Notes under the pieces: model-generated
The model's database searches: none
What the model saw: the letters and a program-made list of their open reading frames with translations, nothing else
What the model was told of the DNA's origin: nothing
Position numbers and translations under genes: made by a program
Part shown: one piece after another, positions 52,130 through 64,000 of the stretch
Layout of the letters: every line of letters starts with the position of its first letter
How positions within the stretch are numbered: position 1 is the first letter of the stretch
Source: Hyperoplus lanceolatus
Lineage: Eukaryota > Chordata > Actinopteri > Uranoscopiformes > Ammodytidae
Direction: 5' to 3'
Length of the DNA: 64,000 nt
Assembly: GCA_026929865.2 (NCBI GenBank)
Contig: CM049404.1
Span: 12,794,501-12,858,500, forward strand

Positions 52130-52385
52130 CACTCGTGAAAGTGTGTGCCATTGAGGGGATGCTCAGGATAACGAGCCATCTCTATACGACGCACAGGTGT
52201 CCATTAGCTCTTCGGGCTGACCAATCTGTGAAAGCCTCTGGTCAATAGTTTCTCCATCTGTCAGCATACAATCACCTCTGAAAAAGGCCCTCCAGGAGAC
52301 ATTTGTGTCATTTATGATAGACAACAAATGCTTGCTCTCAACAGGAGCACAATGTAACGTCCATGATGAGGTCAAATCAAATGCT
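52130..52385. promoter_or_regulatory. Candidate conserved non-coding element
   Basis: Unique, complex block after an A run at about 52081-52094. It contains no simple repeat and no domain-like frame. Function inferred. Confidence 0.25.
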
Positions 52386-52539
52386 ATTGCCTAGATTTGA
52401 CACCACTGCGTTTTCTGTGCCTCCTCTCCCCCTGTTTTCACTCTCCTCCCTCAGGCGCCTTCAGATCCCATCAGCAGAAGCCACACGGACGCGTCTTTGA
52501 AAAAAAAGAAGGCGAAAGTAAAGAATGAGTACAGCTATC

Positions 52540-52810
52540 TGGAAGGATGTAGAAGAGGAAAATCCTAATTGTCCCTTTAAGTGTGTTCCCCTCCTGTGGA
52601 GTGAAGGTACGGGGGTAACGGCCATCTTAAATCACAGCCTGGCTGCGGCCTTCATTAAAGCCATAATGCCTGGCTCTCCCTTTAATGGAAATGGAAGCCG
52701 GCAAGGCTGCGGGTGTAAATTAAAGTGTAAGGCTTCGAGTAGAGGGGAAAGATTTCCCCGGCTCTGACAGGTGCGGCCTGAATTAGCTGTAGTGCTGTTC
52801 AAGCAGTCGG
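52540..52810. promoter_or_regulatory. Candidate conserved non-coding element
   Basis: Unique block in which CTTTAA, CATTAAAG and TAAATTAAAG cores recur. Function inferred. Confidence 0.27.
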
Positions 52811-53709
52811 TGGGAGAACACTGCTATTGATTTTAAGCGCTGTTGCACTTCCTATCTGAAAGGGAATGTGTATTACTAGAGCTGGGCACATCAATCACTC
52901 AGCATTCCACCACTTTCCCCCCTTGGCACTCGTCAGATTTTCAGATGATAAACAAACAGAAGCAGACCCAAACAAAAAGACAACACCTGACTGCTGTTCC
53001 TGTATTGGCAAAGTTAAAATACATGTGTGCACGCTTGTAATTAGTCCACTTTATTTCATCTTCCATGTGTTGACAGGATGCCATGTCTATTCAGGGGAAC
53101 GTCCCGCATGGCGTGTCACCTTGGTCAAACAGCTAGCGTCAGCTCCTTGAGCTTCTGGCTGCTGCCCACTCCCATGTTTACGACCTGCGTGTGTCAAGAG
53201 CCGTTACATGCACGCGGCGCCTCTCTCCGTGTATGACCCTGCTGCTTATCTCTGCCTCCCATCATGCCCCGCTGACCCTGTCTACAGACGCTGGCAGGGG
53301 GAGAATTAGCCTACTTAGCCTATTCCCCACAGGGGTCAACCCACACGCAGATATGCAGACCGCGCGCACACGCACACACACACACCCACAAGCCCCCTCA
53401 AAGATGTGCGATGACAAATGATAAGGCAGCACTTAACCACAGGTGTCCCGAGTTTGACCTTTCACCGGTGACCTTGGGCAGAGAGCTTTTCATAAATAGA
53501 GTCCAGCCATCAATCAGCTCCCATCAATCACACATATATACGCCGCAGCCTTACGCTCCTCCCTCCCCCCACCAACCTTTCCTGGCCCCAACATCCATCA
53601 CTTTGGTCTACCCTTTCCTTGACACCTTGGAAAAAACACAAACACTTCACAACCTCTCTTGCCTGCCTCTCTGTAGTCCAGAAACACACACAAACACACA
53701 CACGCACAC

Positions 53710-53710
<1 letters not shown>

Positions 53711-53744
<34 letters not shown>
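53711..53744. repeat. (AC)n microsatellite
   Basis: Short pure AC run within a degenerate CA-rich stretch (about 53685-53750). Confidence 0.93.
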
Positions 53745-53747
<3 letters not shown>

Positions 53748-54118
53748 TACAGTAAACGTCCTCATCTTGTCCAGCAACGATGGCCCCCTTAAAACATGGT
53801 GTGTGTTGTTGTGGGTGTCGGGTGAGCTGCAGGTGTACACTAAGGGCTGCTCCCCGGTGACACTTTTGCTGCTATATCAGCACCTGCACTGAGACATGAC
53901 ATGACATGGGGTTGAAATCCCCGAGCACACTCACACTGGCAGCTGTGACCACTGCACATAACAGACAGCCAGTGGTGACAGACTGCGGCCACAGCCACGA
54001 GCAGAGCTAGACAAGCACTGGATCAAATAAAAAAAGTCTCTTACATCTCACATGTTTAATTTGTAGGCGGTTCTGTGCTAGAGGTTGCCAGCAGTCGTTT
54101 GTGATACTCGAGCACCCT

Positions 54119-54229
54119 TTAAAGTCCGTAACTTGAGGAATTTTAAGTAATTACAACAACCCTGTCGGCACTATGGCTCGAATGTAACAGACATTATTTA
54201 TATGGAAAAGTTACACACTATAGCTTTAA
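54119..54229. mobile_element. Internally deleted TTAA-type MITE, 111 bp
   Basis: Edges are TTAA on both sides. The right end on the minus strand reads TTAAAGCTATAGTGTGTAAC, as in the copy at 14738-15048. The blocks GTAATTACAACAAC, GTCGGC and GAATGTAAC match that copy in order, but about 200 bp of its middle is missing. The two copies lie in opposite orientation. Confidence 0.8.
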
Positions 54230-55574
54230 AACTTTATTTTCGATATTTGAAACTTTACCTATTTGTCCCTTGCTGACATACTGACGATACTACAGCAATA
54301 TGACAGCACATGTATGTTCTGGAGAGAGTTATTTAAGTGAGTTGAATACAAACTCTGCAGGCCATATCTCATGATTGAAATACGTCTGACATTGTTTTTT
54401 GGTGAGTTGTAGAGTAGAGGCTTGGGGAGTAAGGGGGGCATTCTTGATAATAATAATTTATTTGAAAGAAAAAACAGGTTAGCTCAGTGCTCTTTTGGCC
54501 CATGCTCCATAATTACACCAGAGAACCTATTCTAATTGGCAGTGTCTTTATGCAGGCCTATTATCAATGTCCCTCCGAGGCAGCAAAAGATAGAAGGTGT
54601 GGGGGAAAGGGATGTGAGGAATGGGTTCTGTGTCAATGAGCCCAGGGTCCTTTTACAAATGGATGAGGACTGCTAATAATGCCAGTCCAGCTCACAGAAA
54701 AAAAGAAAGGAGAAAGGCTTATCATATTCTACTGGTTCCAAATGCATGAAAATGTAAATTTGAGTAAAATGGGACATTGTTCACAGGCTGTACTTGCTGT
54801 AGCAATGAAATTACTGTGCGGTGTAACAGTCCAAAAGAGGCCACATGTGTCTATCCCAGAGACGTCCAACATGAAGAGACTATAACAGCTGTCCACTGCT
54901 GTCAAATGTAAATGAATGCTAAGCCACGTGCAATATCACTAGTCATACTACATAGATTAAATAATGACATCATAGCCATGGTTGCCACACAACACAATTG
55001 TTTGTTGAAAATACATTTTATGTGTTAGAAATCGCCAAAAGAAAGCCAAGGATAATTTGTTCTTCAATTCAAATGAGCCCTATATGTGTCTGCATCCATT
55101 GACAACATAAATGAACTGTAATGCTGGCACCCCCTCTTCTATTTCAAATGTTACAGTCGCCCTTGGCTTTTCGTTCCACATGTGGGTGTAACGTCTGACC
55201 CAGACAAACACCCCCAGCTTCCACAGTGTTATTAGCTGTGGGTGTGCAGAAACACATTAACATACCATTCAAAGCAGATGCTGCTACCAGTGCATGATAT
55301 GTTAATTGGCTTTGCTAAAAGGCAATTATTAGTCAATATTAATATTCTATTCATCTGCAAACTGTAAACTTTTTTTTTCGTCTGCACAGCCATCAGCAGC
55401 CAGTAATATTAAACATCCTACATTGAGATTGCAAGGCTGCAAGCTGTGCATAAGGAAATGGGTCTTGGTGTGAAACTAAAAATGGAAATGTTTTGGCTCC
55501 CTGGATGTAAGACTTTAAGGGCTATGAATCATAACTTGTGTTAAAGAGAAAGGGCAGGAGTGTGAATTTCTTAC

Positions 55575-55642
55575 CTTGTTTTAGGGGATGTGGTTAGCCA
55601 TTCTTCATGCTTTTCAAATGTTATCAAGTAAGCCGCGATCTC
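55575..55642 (-). CDS. camta1: camta1 coding exon: CG-1 domain, EIAAYLITFEKHEEW part
   Basis: A 68-nt exon encoding 22 codons, EIAAYLITFEKHEEW then LTTSPKT, plus the first two bases of an arginine codon completed by the exon at 15783. As I recall human CAMTA1 (about residues 79-100 in the CG-1 domain), it is identical. CAMTA2 reads EIASYLITFEKHDEWLSCAP here, so camta1 is favoured. The acceptor CACAG follows a strong run of T and C. The donor is GTAAGA. The exon begins in phase 0, so the exon before should end at a codon boundary near RHRWNTNE; it was not found up to base 64000. CG-1 is the DNA-binding part of this nuclear activator. Confidence 0.96.
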
Positions 55643-56416
55643 CTGTGAAAAAAAAGAGAGGAGAGGGAAGAGAGAAGAAGAGTGAGGCTTAGATATGTCA
55701 TCTTTAATCACTGTTCTCCTGTGTTGGTAATACATTGGTGAGACTTGCTTCATTGATATTCAGACAGGTTAACCGGCAGCACAAACACAGGAAAGACGGA
55801 AGCTCGGTCAGGTAAAACAGAGACCGGTAAAAAAGTAAAGTGAGAGACAGAAGTGGAATGGAGCTGAGGTCAGATCATCTTCTGAGACCATCTTTGTAAC
55901 AAAAGCTTTGATCAACTTCTTCCTCCAAGGACATCAAGGTGCTCTCGAAAAAAAGATTGACATCTCCGCGTCTGAGAGCGAGCGGCTTTTAACATTTTTG
56001 GTCCGATCCTCCCCCAAATCCCTTTGATCTGCCCTTGACACTTCTCTATGGATCAATCCACTCTTTAACCTTTGAATAATAATTACATGCCAGTCTCACA
56101 ATATTGACATGTGTGTCTACTGCTAATTCAAGAAAAAAGAGTCAGTTATATTCAAGGAGATGCTTTAGAAGAAAAAAAAAGTGCCAATGGTATAAATAGA
56201 CATACTTCAAACACGTTTCATGTTTCCCATGCTCGCCCTGCCTACTGCATCAGTCTGAGTGTAAAGGGGGGAACAGGCTAAGTCATAACCGGCCATTTTC
56301 TCACCAAACTAATGGGCAGAAATAAAAGCACTTTGGATGCTGGTAGACAACCTAACGATTACCAGTGACAGCCAGCAATTCACTCTTCAGCCACAACATT
56401 TGTCAGCTTCTCAGGC

Positions 56417-56420
<4 letters not shown>

Positions 56421-56484
<64 letters not shown>
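56421..56484. repeat. (AG)n tract, 64 bp
   Basis: Pure AG repeat of 32 units. Confidence 0.97.
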
Positions 56485-56486
<2 letters not shown>

Positions 56487-57349
56487 TGGCACAAGGACAG
56501 ACCTGCTGCCATCTTCCACAAAAAAATATATTTTGCAGTTTCTAAAGACGTATGTCTCTGCTCATGCTGGAGTGTAAACAAACCTTTAAGTTAGAATGTC
56601 TTGCTCAAATCCTGTCTTGTTTTGTCTGCGAGGCTCAAGTAAAAAAACACCAGTGGGGCTTTGTGTTGTTACTTTGCCTGTCCACATGGGGTAGTAATGT
56701 CTCGCAAAAACCCATGCTTTTTATAGAGCAGAAATTGGAAAAAATATGACACCACAAAGCAACCACAAAAACTGAGCAAGTTGTATTTTTTATATATATA
56801 TATATCCTTAAGATTCCTTACTTCTTGCTTTTTCTCATTGCTTGCACAAACTCTCTCTAAACAGTATGCCATTGCAAGAAGGCTCCCCATTGGCTCGTTG
56901 AGGCTGTGCCCTAAGTATGACCTGGCACTGAGACAGAGCACACTAGTGATAGCCCATAGGGACTCTACAGGGTACGGGCTGTTTGGGGGGGTCCCAGGCT
57001 GGCAGGGGTCCCCAGCATGGGGGGGTAGCGTAACTGGCACCGTTGCCTCCAGGTGCAGGCTGGGAGATAATGCTGCGTTGATTCACTTCCTGTTCTGCTG
57101 CCATAATGACTGGAGGAGGGCGAAGTCATGACAAGATGGAGTCTTGAATTAAGAAAAAAATCGGAGCGGGAATGGGCTGTCAAGGCGAGCTCAGGGGGCA
57201 GCTCTTTTTCTTTATAACTTCTGCTATATGGCATGAAGAAGAAAAAAAACAACAACCATAAAGTCTGTGAAATGTTCACAGGGGAAAGAGGAAAATATAA
57301 TGCTTTGCTACAGGGGTCACGTTAAAGTTACTCTTCTGCATACATTTGT

Positions 57350-57440
57350 AAGTAAAATTAGACTAACAGGGCACTGATTAGATTAATCTCTGCTATTCTG
57401 TGCTCATTTTCGGCAGGGATAAACGGCGGCAGGAAAGCTC
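57350..57440. promoter_or_regulatory. Candidate regulatory block with GATTA-GATTAATC
   Basis: GATTAGATTAATC at 57376-57388 contains a palindromic GATTAATC (57381-57388) overlapping a second GATTA, a pattern typical of homeodomain dimers. Function inferred. Confidence 0.25.
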
Positions 57441-58588
57441 CTTCAGTGACCTCTGTGCCTGTTAGCACATATAGCCCCTTCCATCACTCTTGTCTTAAAC
57501 AAAAAAATCCAGCCACAGCCCCAGCCTCAAGGGCAGAGGATGAAATAGGGGGCCGCATGTTCTCGTACTAAAAAAAAAAGAAAAGAAAATAATAGAAGTA
57601 AGCCTGTACCTCTGGCTCTTTTTCTCTCGCACCCCCCTCCCTCTCGGAACAGATGCCAGGGATTATTCCAACCCCCCGACCAACCATAAAGGTGCAATAA
57701 TCTTATGGTGAGGAAACAAACAAAAACAGACGTGCGGCCATTAAACAGCTGCCTGCAACCAGACAAAGTTTGCATGGGCGGCATAATGAGAGGCTAGCGT
57801 GCGTTCAGGTTGAGCAAACAAGCTGGCGGGTTAGTGTGAGAGAGAGGGGGGGGGTGGCTGGTGGTGGTGGTGGGCAGGCAAGTGAGCGGGCGGGCGTGCT
57901 GAACACTGATGGTGCATCAAAGTCAAACCAGCAGCTGTCAATGGGCTCTGGTCTATATCTGCTGACCTGAGTGCCTCTGGCCCTTGCTCTACCGTCACTG
58001 GGGGAAAATTCTGAGGAGGGCTCTTTCTCTTTCTCTCTGTCTCTCTCTGTCTCTCTCTCTACACACACAGGGCTCCAACCTCCCTCTACCGCTCAGGTCA
58101 GAATCCTACCTCGTGCAAGAGGCTGTTTGTACTTCCTTCCCTTTATGCCTCAGCAGCCTCCCCATTGGCAATATGCTCCTTGCCGGCGTTTTTTTTTTAT
58201 CTCCTAGGTGCTGTTGAAATACACTGTACCGGCAGCAGCAAAGGGCTATAGTATTCTGCACAGCTGAAATTGAGGCAAACTCCCCCTTCCCAAGCCTGAT
58301 CTAAATGAATAACAATCAGCGCAACCTGGCAGTGAACCAGAGAGTGAGTATGAGCAATACCAACTCTAATTGACACGGTGGTTGCAAAAAAGGGGCCCTT
58401 TCATTTAACAGGGGGGAAAGAACAACCCTGAGCTGTTTGTTGTAACCCAGCCATCTCATTTGTTTCTTTTTGTCTCGGGTAAAAGCCGCGACACCCTGTT
58501 AGCAAAAAAGGAGGCCGCTCCAGAATATGACAGAGCAGTCTAGCGGTTTCAGGGGCTGATGGAGATGGAGAGAGGAGGGTGTTACAAT

Positions 58589-58589
<1 letters not shown>

Positions 58590-58661
<72 letters not shown>
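58590..58661. repeat. (GT)n microsatellite, 72 bp
   Basis: Pure GT repeat of 36 units. Confidence 0.97.
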
Positions 58662-58662
<1 letters not shown>

Positions 58663-58935
58663 ATTCCCGTCTACCGTGTTACAATCAGAGGCCTGATTAC
58701 CGGTTACCTGTCTGGCCCTGGCACATTATTAACATGCTTTTCAGGATGTGTCAATCCCGTTACTCATCAGTGTTCTCCCCGAATCTGGTTCTATCTCTTC
58801 CCATACAACCCTCCATACATATATACATTCGTTTCTGCAATCCGAGGCTCCCTCAATCACACTTTTTTTTTTTTTTTTTCGTTTCCGTTTCCCATAACCG
58901 CTGACGTGAAAAGGAGAAGCCACCGTAGGAAAATT

Positions 58936-58965
58936 CAGTCTCAATTCATTTTTAGATTGAGACTG
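58936..58965. other. Perfect 10-bp hairpin
   Basis: CAGTCTCAAT (58936-58945) pairs exactly with ATTGAGACTG (58956-58965) around a 10-nt loop. It lies in unique sequence about 95 bp from the longer hairpin at 59060. Confidence 0.85.
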
Positions 58966-59059
58966 GCTTTTACTGTCTCGCCTTTTGAAATGATATTTCC
59001 ACTCGGGAGATACAACATTTCCCTCCAGAGAGAATCAGCTTTTTGAAATGTCTACCTAT

Positions 59060-59102
59060 TTGAAATGGGAGATGACACTAACATATTCATCCCCCATTTC
59101 AA
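59060..59102 (-). other. 16-bp hairpin with 11-nt loop
   Basis: TTGAAATGGGAGATGA (59060-59075) pairs with TCATCCCCCATTTCAA (59087-59102) with one mismatch. In minus-strand RNA, which is the camta1 sense strand, that position becomes a G-U wobble, so all 16 pairs can form. The stem is too short for a typical pre-miRNA. It could be an RNA structure in the pre-mRNA, a dyad protein site or a foldback remnant. Confidence 0.8.
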
Positions 59103-60968
59103 GTCTTCTTTGTACCCAGAAAAGCAGGGCGGGCTTGGTTTGCAGGGACAAAAAGCCCTGTAAACTCTCAGAAAAATAAATACCACTTGACTTGTCCAAT
59201 ATTTTGATTGTCTGGAAAAAAACGAGTTGGAATTCATTAATGTTTTGCAGACCCGATAGGATTGGATTTCATTAGCCCCTCATCGCCCCTTCTTACTGTA
59301 CAAAAAGTCAGTCAAACATGACGACGCCAGTGTTTGATGGAGATGTTCGTAGACTCGCTTGTCCCAGGGTGACCCCAGGCTAGATTGTTTTTTTTTGTGT
59401 TGCTGTTCTCCCCGATTCTCTCCCTCACCGGCAACTTTGATTAATGGGGGAAAAGCGAGGCGTTGAGGGGAACCAAGGCTCCGGCATTTGGATGACAGAC
59501 CTGATCACTTGAAACAACTGTCGCTGTTCCATTAGAAGGAGAGATAGCAGTCTTTTGGCATTATCTCAGGACGCATCAGACACCTGTCTCTAAACACCAT
59601 CCATAATGTCTCGGCCTGCCTACTGCAGCCCACCGTGCATTTCTGCTGACAGAAAATGAGAGGTGGGAGAACGAAGCAGAGCTGAGAGGACAAAAAAAAA
59701 CAAACTCTGAAGCAAATTCCCCTTCAGTGCCATCCCGGCAATAAAAAAATATACTTACATTATTGTCTGGAGGAATTCATCTTAATTTATAAGCTGAGGT
59801 GCTAGACACATTATGTATAAAACAGATAGCACTGAGTCATTCTATCGTAACTCAGGGCATATACTTCCAGTCCTCATCACCCGACAAAAAAACAATTACA
59901 GCATGTTTGTCCATTACTGTATTATTCCAGTTATACTGGTGCTCTGGTGACACTAATGAAAGGGCACTTAATGAATGGCTGTATTAGAAAAAAATTACTT
60001 TAGCAAGGGTATTGATTGCAGTAAAAGCTCCAGCTAATGAAATGAATATGAGCGAGAGCGGGAAGATGCAAAAAGAATAGATTGGAGCAAGCAAGAAAAG
60101 AAAGACTGGTGGTGAGAGACAGAAAAGAGGACTGGAGCATAGCGCCTCCAGCCTGCCTCGTGGTGAAGTCTGGGGAATGCATCCTCAAAGCTTTGACCTT
60201 GCCCCACACTTGAAAGCAGGAAGTGGGTGAGAGGGTAGGGGGGTAGGGAGGGAGGGGGGGGAAAAGGAGGGATACACTGTGAGAGAGGAGACCTCCCCGG
60301 TGACCTGGGTTTGGCTGTGGAGCGAGCCAGGTCATCTGATATTTCCTCCAGGGCAACCCAGGAAGCCAACCTGCCCAGGGCCGGGCACCAGTGGCTTGGG
60401 CTGGCTGGGGGGTTTGCTTAAGCTAAAGGCTATCACAAGATCACACCGGAAAATATTCAAATGCAATTAGACACGGGAGACACAGAGATTGGCACTATAG
60501 AAAGGGATGGATGGCAAATGAGGGAGGGCGGGAGAGTTACTGAAAAGAGAGAAGATAATCAAAAAGGAGAGAGGAGGAACAAAGTTTAAAGTCTTTTTTT
60601 CGTCTCTCATGACAATGATAAATGCATTTCAAACAGGAGAAGCGTGAAGGTACGGTGATTAAAAAAAGAGTGCCTTGGTTCGATTCTGCAAGCAGTAGCG
60701 CCTTTTGCTGAATCATTTTAGGCTTTTTTTGGGGGGTTTGTTTATACTTCATGAATTCTTAATGCACTCGCAATAATGTATCACACACTGTATCTATGTA
60801 ATCTCACATGGCCATATTACTGATCTGTTTTAAGCTCGGAAAAAGCAGTGAGGTAGAGTGAAACTATTTTAGCAAGACTGCCTTAATCTCCAGCTAGCCT
60901 TTTAGATTGTTTGAGCGCGCGGCACATAATAGGATGCAGTGGATCTGCTATCAAGACGAATGGTCAGG

Positions 60969-60971
<3 letters not shown>

Positions 60972-61016
<45 letters not shown>
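60972..61016. repeat. (GA)n tract, 45 bp
   Basis: Pure GA repeat of about 22 units. Confidence 0.96.
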
Positions 61017-61018
<2 letters not shown>

Positions 61019-61360
61019 AGAGGGGCGAGACGTAAACAGAGACATAGAAAGAGTGAAATAGTTGAGAAAGTGAGAGTAAGCAACAACAGAGCATGGAGCC
61101 GTTGACAGCTGCACTTGGCATCTGGTGAAGAGGACTGAGGCTGTTCTATGAGTCCCTGTGCTGGGGTTAAAAAGATGCCCTCTCCAGCATACTGCTCATT
61201 AGGACCTGCATGGGGCTTCCCGGGGCTTCCCAGGGATACCCACGCTGAGAGGGAGGGCTGGATGTCACCCTGTGAAGAAGCAAGAAGCAACAGAATTGTC
61301 CTGCTCTGCTCTACATTACCCACAACTACAAGCCAATCTGTGTTTTGGCAACCGGTGTAC

Positions 61361-61683
61361 CAGGTTGACGTAATGTTCATATAATATAGAAACTTTGATC
61401 ATGTTTTAGTGCAAAAAAAAAAAACTCAATATGTCTCAGAGTGCCAATGCTGAATCTCCTATTCTCACCCTCCCAGCCTTCCAAAAAGCCCAGTCTGCTC
61501 TGATTGGCCAGACCAGATCATATGGGGAGAAGAATCTGGCTGGGGGGTTTTCAACACAGGTTTTTTCAGAAAGGTGGAGGTGGAGAAAAAGAGAGAAGCT
61601 TGTAATTTTTCATACTTTGGGAGTGTCTAGTCACACCGGGGACCCAACCAAAAAATTCATTTCGCATAATAGTTGACCTTTAA
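61361..61683. mobile_element. Probable TTAA-type MITE, left end unclear
   Basis: On the minus strand the element starts TTAAAGGTCAACTATTATGC at 61683, a clear relative of the end TTAAAGAGGACCTATTATAC at 19013. The interior includes CTGATTGGCCAGAC. The left boundary is not certain; a weak candidate AGGTTGACGTAATG lies near 61361. No coding capacity. Confidence 0.5.
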
Positions 61684-62474
61684 AAACTAGACGTCATCAT
61701 GGCTAAACAAAAGTATTAGCTCACCAAAATCACACATTGTACAACTCCCACACAACAGATTTTACATTTGTTTAATACACATCCCGGTCAATTTTATTGG
61801 GTTTCTCCATCTAGCTAGCTTGTAGTATGTACGCCCTCAGCTCTAGCGGTCCGTCTCTCTCTCTCTCTGGCCTTTCAGGAGGTGGAAAAGAGCGGAACAA
61901 GCCATCCACTGGCCCTACATTATACATAGTTCTGTGATCAATTTGGTATTGATCCTGGATAGCTTAGATGTTTTCCAGTATAGTTGGTCAATGCCTGTCT
62001 TCACATTTCTGCTTGGAATGCTGGTCATAAGACTGGTGTGAAAAAAAGGAGAAAATTCTCCTGGGGAGCCTCCTCCCTGCTGCACGCCTCCCAGCTCACA
62101 CAATCAATGTTAGCCACAGCAGCTGCTCTGCCAGCACACTTCTTTTTTTGTTTACAATAAACTATACAGGCCTATTTCTGAACACGCAGAAGACTTAGTT
62201 AGCAATAAGGAAGAACAGCGCAAGGGTAGGGGGGCTTGCTCTAAGGGGGGCTGACATTTGAACAGTGGGCCTAACTTTAATTTATTAATGCAACACAATG
62301 AAACATGATTGGAAAGCATACAAGAGAACTCATGCTCATTCCCACACACACACAAACAAACCCACCCACGCACCTGGGTTTCTAAAGAGGGGTAACAAAT
62401 CCAATGTAAGGTATAGGGTGCAGCCTTCACAATCTCCGAAGCACCAAATTAGGGAGTAACTTTTTGGAAGAATG

Positions 62475-62620
62475 GTGTTCTCAACCATCGAGCAGTTTCC
62501 AAAAGTTGTAGAAAATCTATGCCGAGGTGCACTGAAGCTGGTCGGAGGCATCGCGTTGCTCAACATCGAACTAGAACAATTCCTGTTGGCTTTTTGTTGC
62601 AGTGAGCGCCTGTATGTGTA
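62475..62620 (+). pseudogene. Probable fragment of a Tc1-like transposase gene, 3' part
   Basis: The stretch that translates as EQFPKVVENLCRGALKLVGG resembles, from memory, the C-terminal end of fish Tc1-like transposases (VPEVVENLCQGALKL-type). Upstream catalytic DDE parts are absent, so it would be a short scrap. The short open frame from 62472 runs on for about 70 codons without further recognisable motifs. The match is from memory and could be chance. Confidence 0.4.
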
Positions 62621-63794
62621 TTGTAAAGATAAGTTAAGCACTAGCAAAGAGAAAAGTTACCTTATTTTGAGGCACAGGGGGTGACTTCACACGAGACAGT
62701 CAAGAAATATATTCTTTTTTAAATGAATTTATATTTCCTAAATAGCAATGTCATTTCACAAAAGACATTAGTCGTTTAAATAGTCTCGCACAGCCAGACC
62801 ACACTACGGCTAGCAGTAAGTTGCTCAATAAACACAATTAAAATGGAACTAATGTCATAATGAAACAAACCCTATTAGACTCCCTCTATCTTCCCAAATG
62901 TGATTCCCACTGCTCTGCTAGGCTAGTGAGGGTCTGTCTAATAATGGGTCCAACACAGTCTTCATAATGACAGATTGAAGTGAGAAATCAATGCCGGCAA
63001 TAACATGTATTTTTTTGTGATACTGTTTCTATTTGAGAATAAATTATTTATATGTAAGTAAGGGATAATGTATGGCAAATGGGTCATTCTCAAGAAATAA
63101 GGACCAACAAGGTGAAATGGAGTGACTTGTTTGCGTTATCGAGAAATAAGTGCCGTAGAATGCTGTGATTGACCAATCAGAACACAGCATTTATCAGTTC
63201 TCTGTAATAAATGATACTATCTTACACCAGATATAGATATGCCAACATACAAAAGCATACACACTGTTTATTTTTCTAGTGTACTCATTACACATGAGCC
63301 TCTGCCTCGGAATGGGAGGGGGGAAAGCAGGACAGACAGAAAGAGACACAGAGAACAGCAAAAGGGGAGCTGGCATGAGGCAGGATTGTTTTGGCTTTGG
63401 TGCCGTGGCTGCTGTCTCGGATGTTCTTGGAGAGGATGTAATTATTTGGCCTCGGAATGACTACAATGGTCAGACTGCCACTCTGTAACAAGACACTTGT
63501 GTCCTGTATTTCTATGTGTAAAAGTAAAACCTGTGTGTCTATTTTAGAACAGAACAGGGGGAGATGGCAGAGAAAGCAGCGGCAAAGACAGCAAAAAGGG
63601 ATGAGAGAAAGAGGATTGTGGAAGAGGAAGCACACAAGAAAAAACAACATGGATGACTCATGAGGAGGGTTTGATGTGCTGTGTTGGGGACAAACTGAAT
63701 GAGAATTGGACACAAAGTTGACTTAGATGAAATTCATCCATCTTTGTCAGCCATAATTAGGCAGCTTTGTGACCCTGCGGTTGGTGGCTATGGA

Positions 63795-63820
63795 TGTGTG
63801 TGTGTGTGTGTGTGTGTGTG
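63795..63820. repeat. (TG)n microsatellite
   Basis: Short pure TG run near the window's right edge. Confidence 0.95.
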
Positions 63821-64000
63821 CTGATATAAAGCCCATATGGGACCTCCTACTGCTGTACCCTTGAGAGATGGGTCTTGTGTAATGATTCTATTACACCTCT
63901 CTGTTCTTCTATCTCTCTCTCTCTCCCTCTCCCTCGGGCTGTAACTTCTGGCAAGACTTTAAGACACGTTTGAAGCTCGGCGGAGTGTTACATTAGTAAA

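Larger units (their letters stand above)
55643..64000 (-). other. camta1: camta1 intron upstream of the EIAAYL exon (5' part outside window)
   Basis: The acceptor lies at 55643-55644 and the intron leaves the window at 64000. I searched the minus strand for the preceding exon (residues like ERHRWNTNE before a donor) and did not find it. Contents are GA and GT tracts, a pair of hairpins at 58.9-59.1 kb, a probable TTAA-type element end at 61683, a Tc1-like fragment at 62475 and plain intron. Nothing specific is seen in 55650-56400, 56500-57340, 57450-58580, 59310-60960, 61690-62470 or 63200-63790. Confidence 0.8.

Noticed and set aside
59060-59102. microRNA precursor
   Set aside because: The stem is only 16 bp, shorter than the roughly 22 bp or more needed for Dicer products, and no known seed was recognised.

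Overview
The window reads as vertebrate, almost certainly teleost, nuclear DNA. Two minus-strand coding exons translate, as I recall the sequence, without a difference from the CG-1 DNA-binding domain of human CAMTA1 (calmodulin-binding transcription activator 1). Everything else is intron. The exons lie at 55575-55642 and 15648-15783. They splice in frame (an AG|G arginine codon) across a 39,791-bp intron. The window also holds more than 15.6 kb of the next intron (1-15647) and more than 8.3 kb of the preceding one (55643-64000). I found neither the exon before (expected to end near RHRWNTNE) nor the one after (expected to begin CLYGCYVHS). Teleosts often keep two camta1 copies and I cannot tell which this is.

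The introns hold three layers. The first is simple repeats: very long pure CA/GT tracts (longest 148 bp), CACG-CA compounds, GA/CT tracts and homopolymer runs. The second is a set of short DNA transposons and SINEs, many with ends I could define. Two hAT-type elements have exact 8-bp target duplications (34312-35718; 41135-42682). The second of these is inserted near the end of another inverted-repeat element. Five small elements end in TTAA or a near match (11136, 14738, 19013, 22947 and 54119), and a sixth has one clear TTAA end at 61683. The 54119 copy is an internally deleted relative of the 14738 copy. A 1.26-kb element is flanked by TA (19701-20958), and a MITE with internal TTAACTAAGC-type subrepeats lies at about 26515-26847. 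Two tRNA-headed SINEs of one family are clear (4758, and 48169 with an 11-bp target duplication), a third is doubtful, and there is a probable scrap of a Tc1-like transposase gene at 62475. I saw no retrovirus, LTR element or Polinton.

The third layer is unique, homeodomain-motif-rich sequence that looks like candidate conserved non-coding elements. It includes two exact TGATTGACAG (PBX-MEIS type) sites, a forkhead-type cluster with an 18-bp palindrome, and a 12-bp palindrome seen at two distant places. A CpG-rich block of about 265 bp at 40540-40805 could be an internal promoter. Conservation could not be tested here, so all regulatory calls are tentative. I found no new multi-gene system. 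The most informative signals are the CpG-rich block, the paired hairpins at 58.9-59.1 kb and the TTAA-ended element set.
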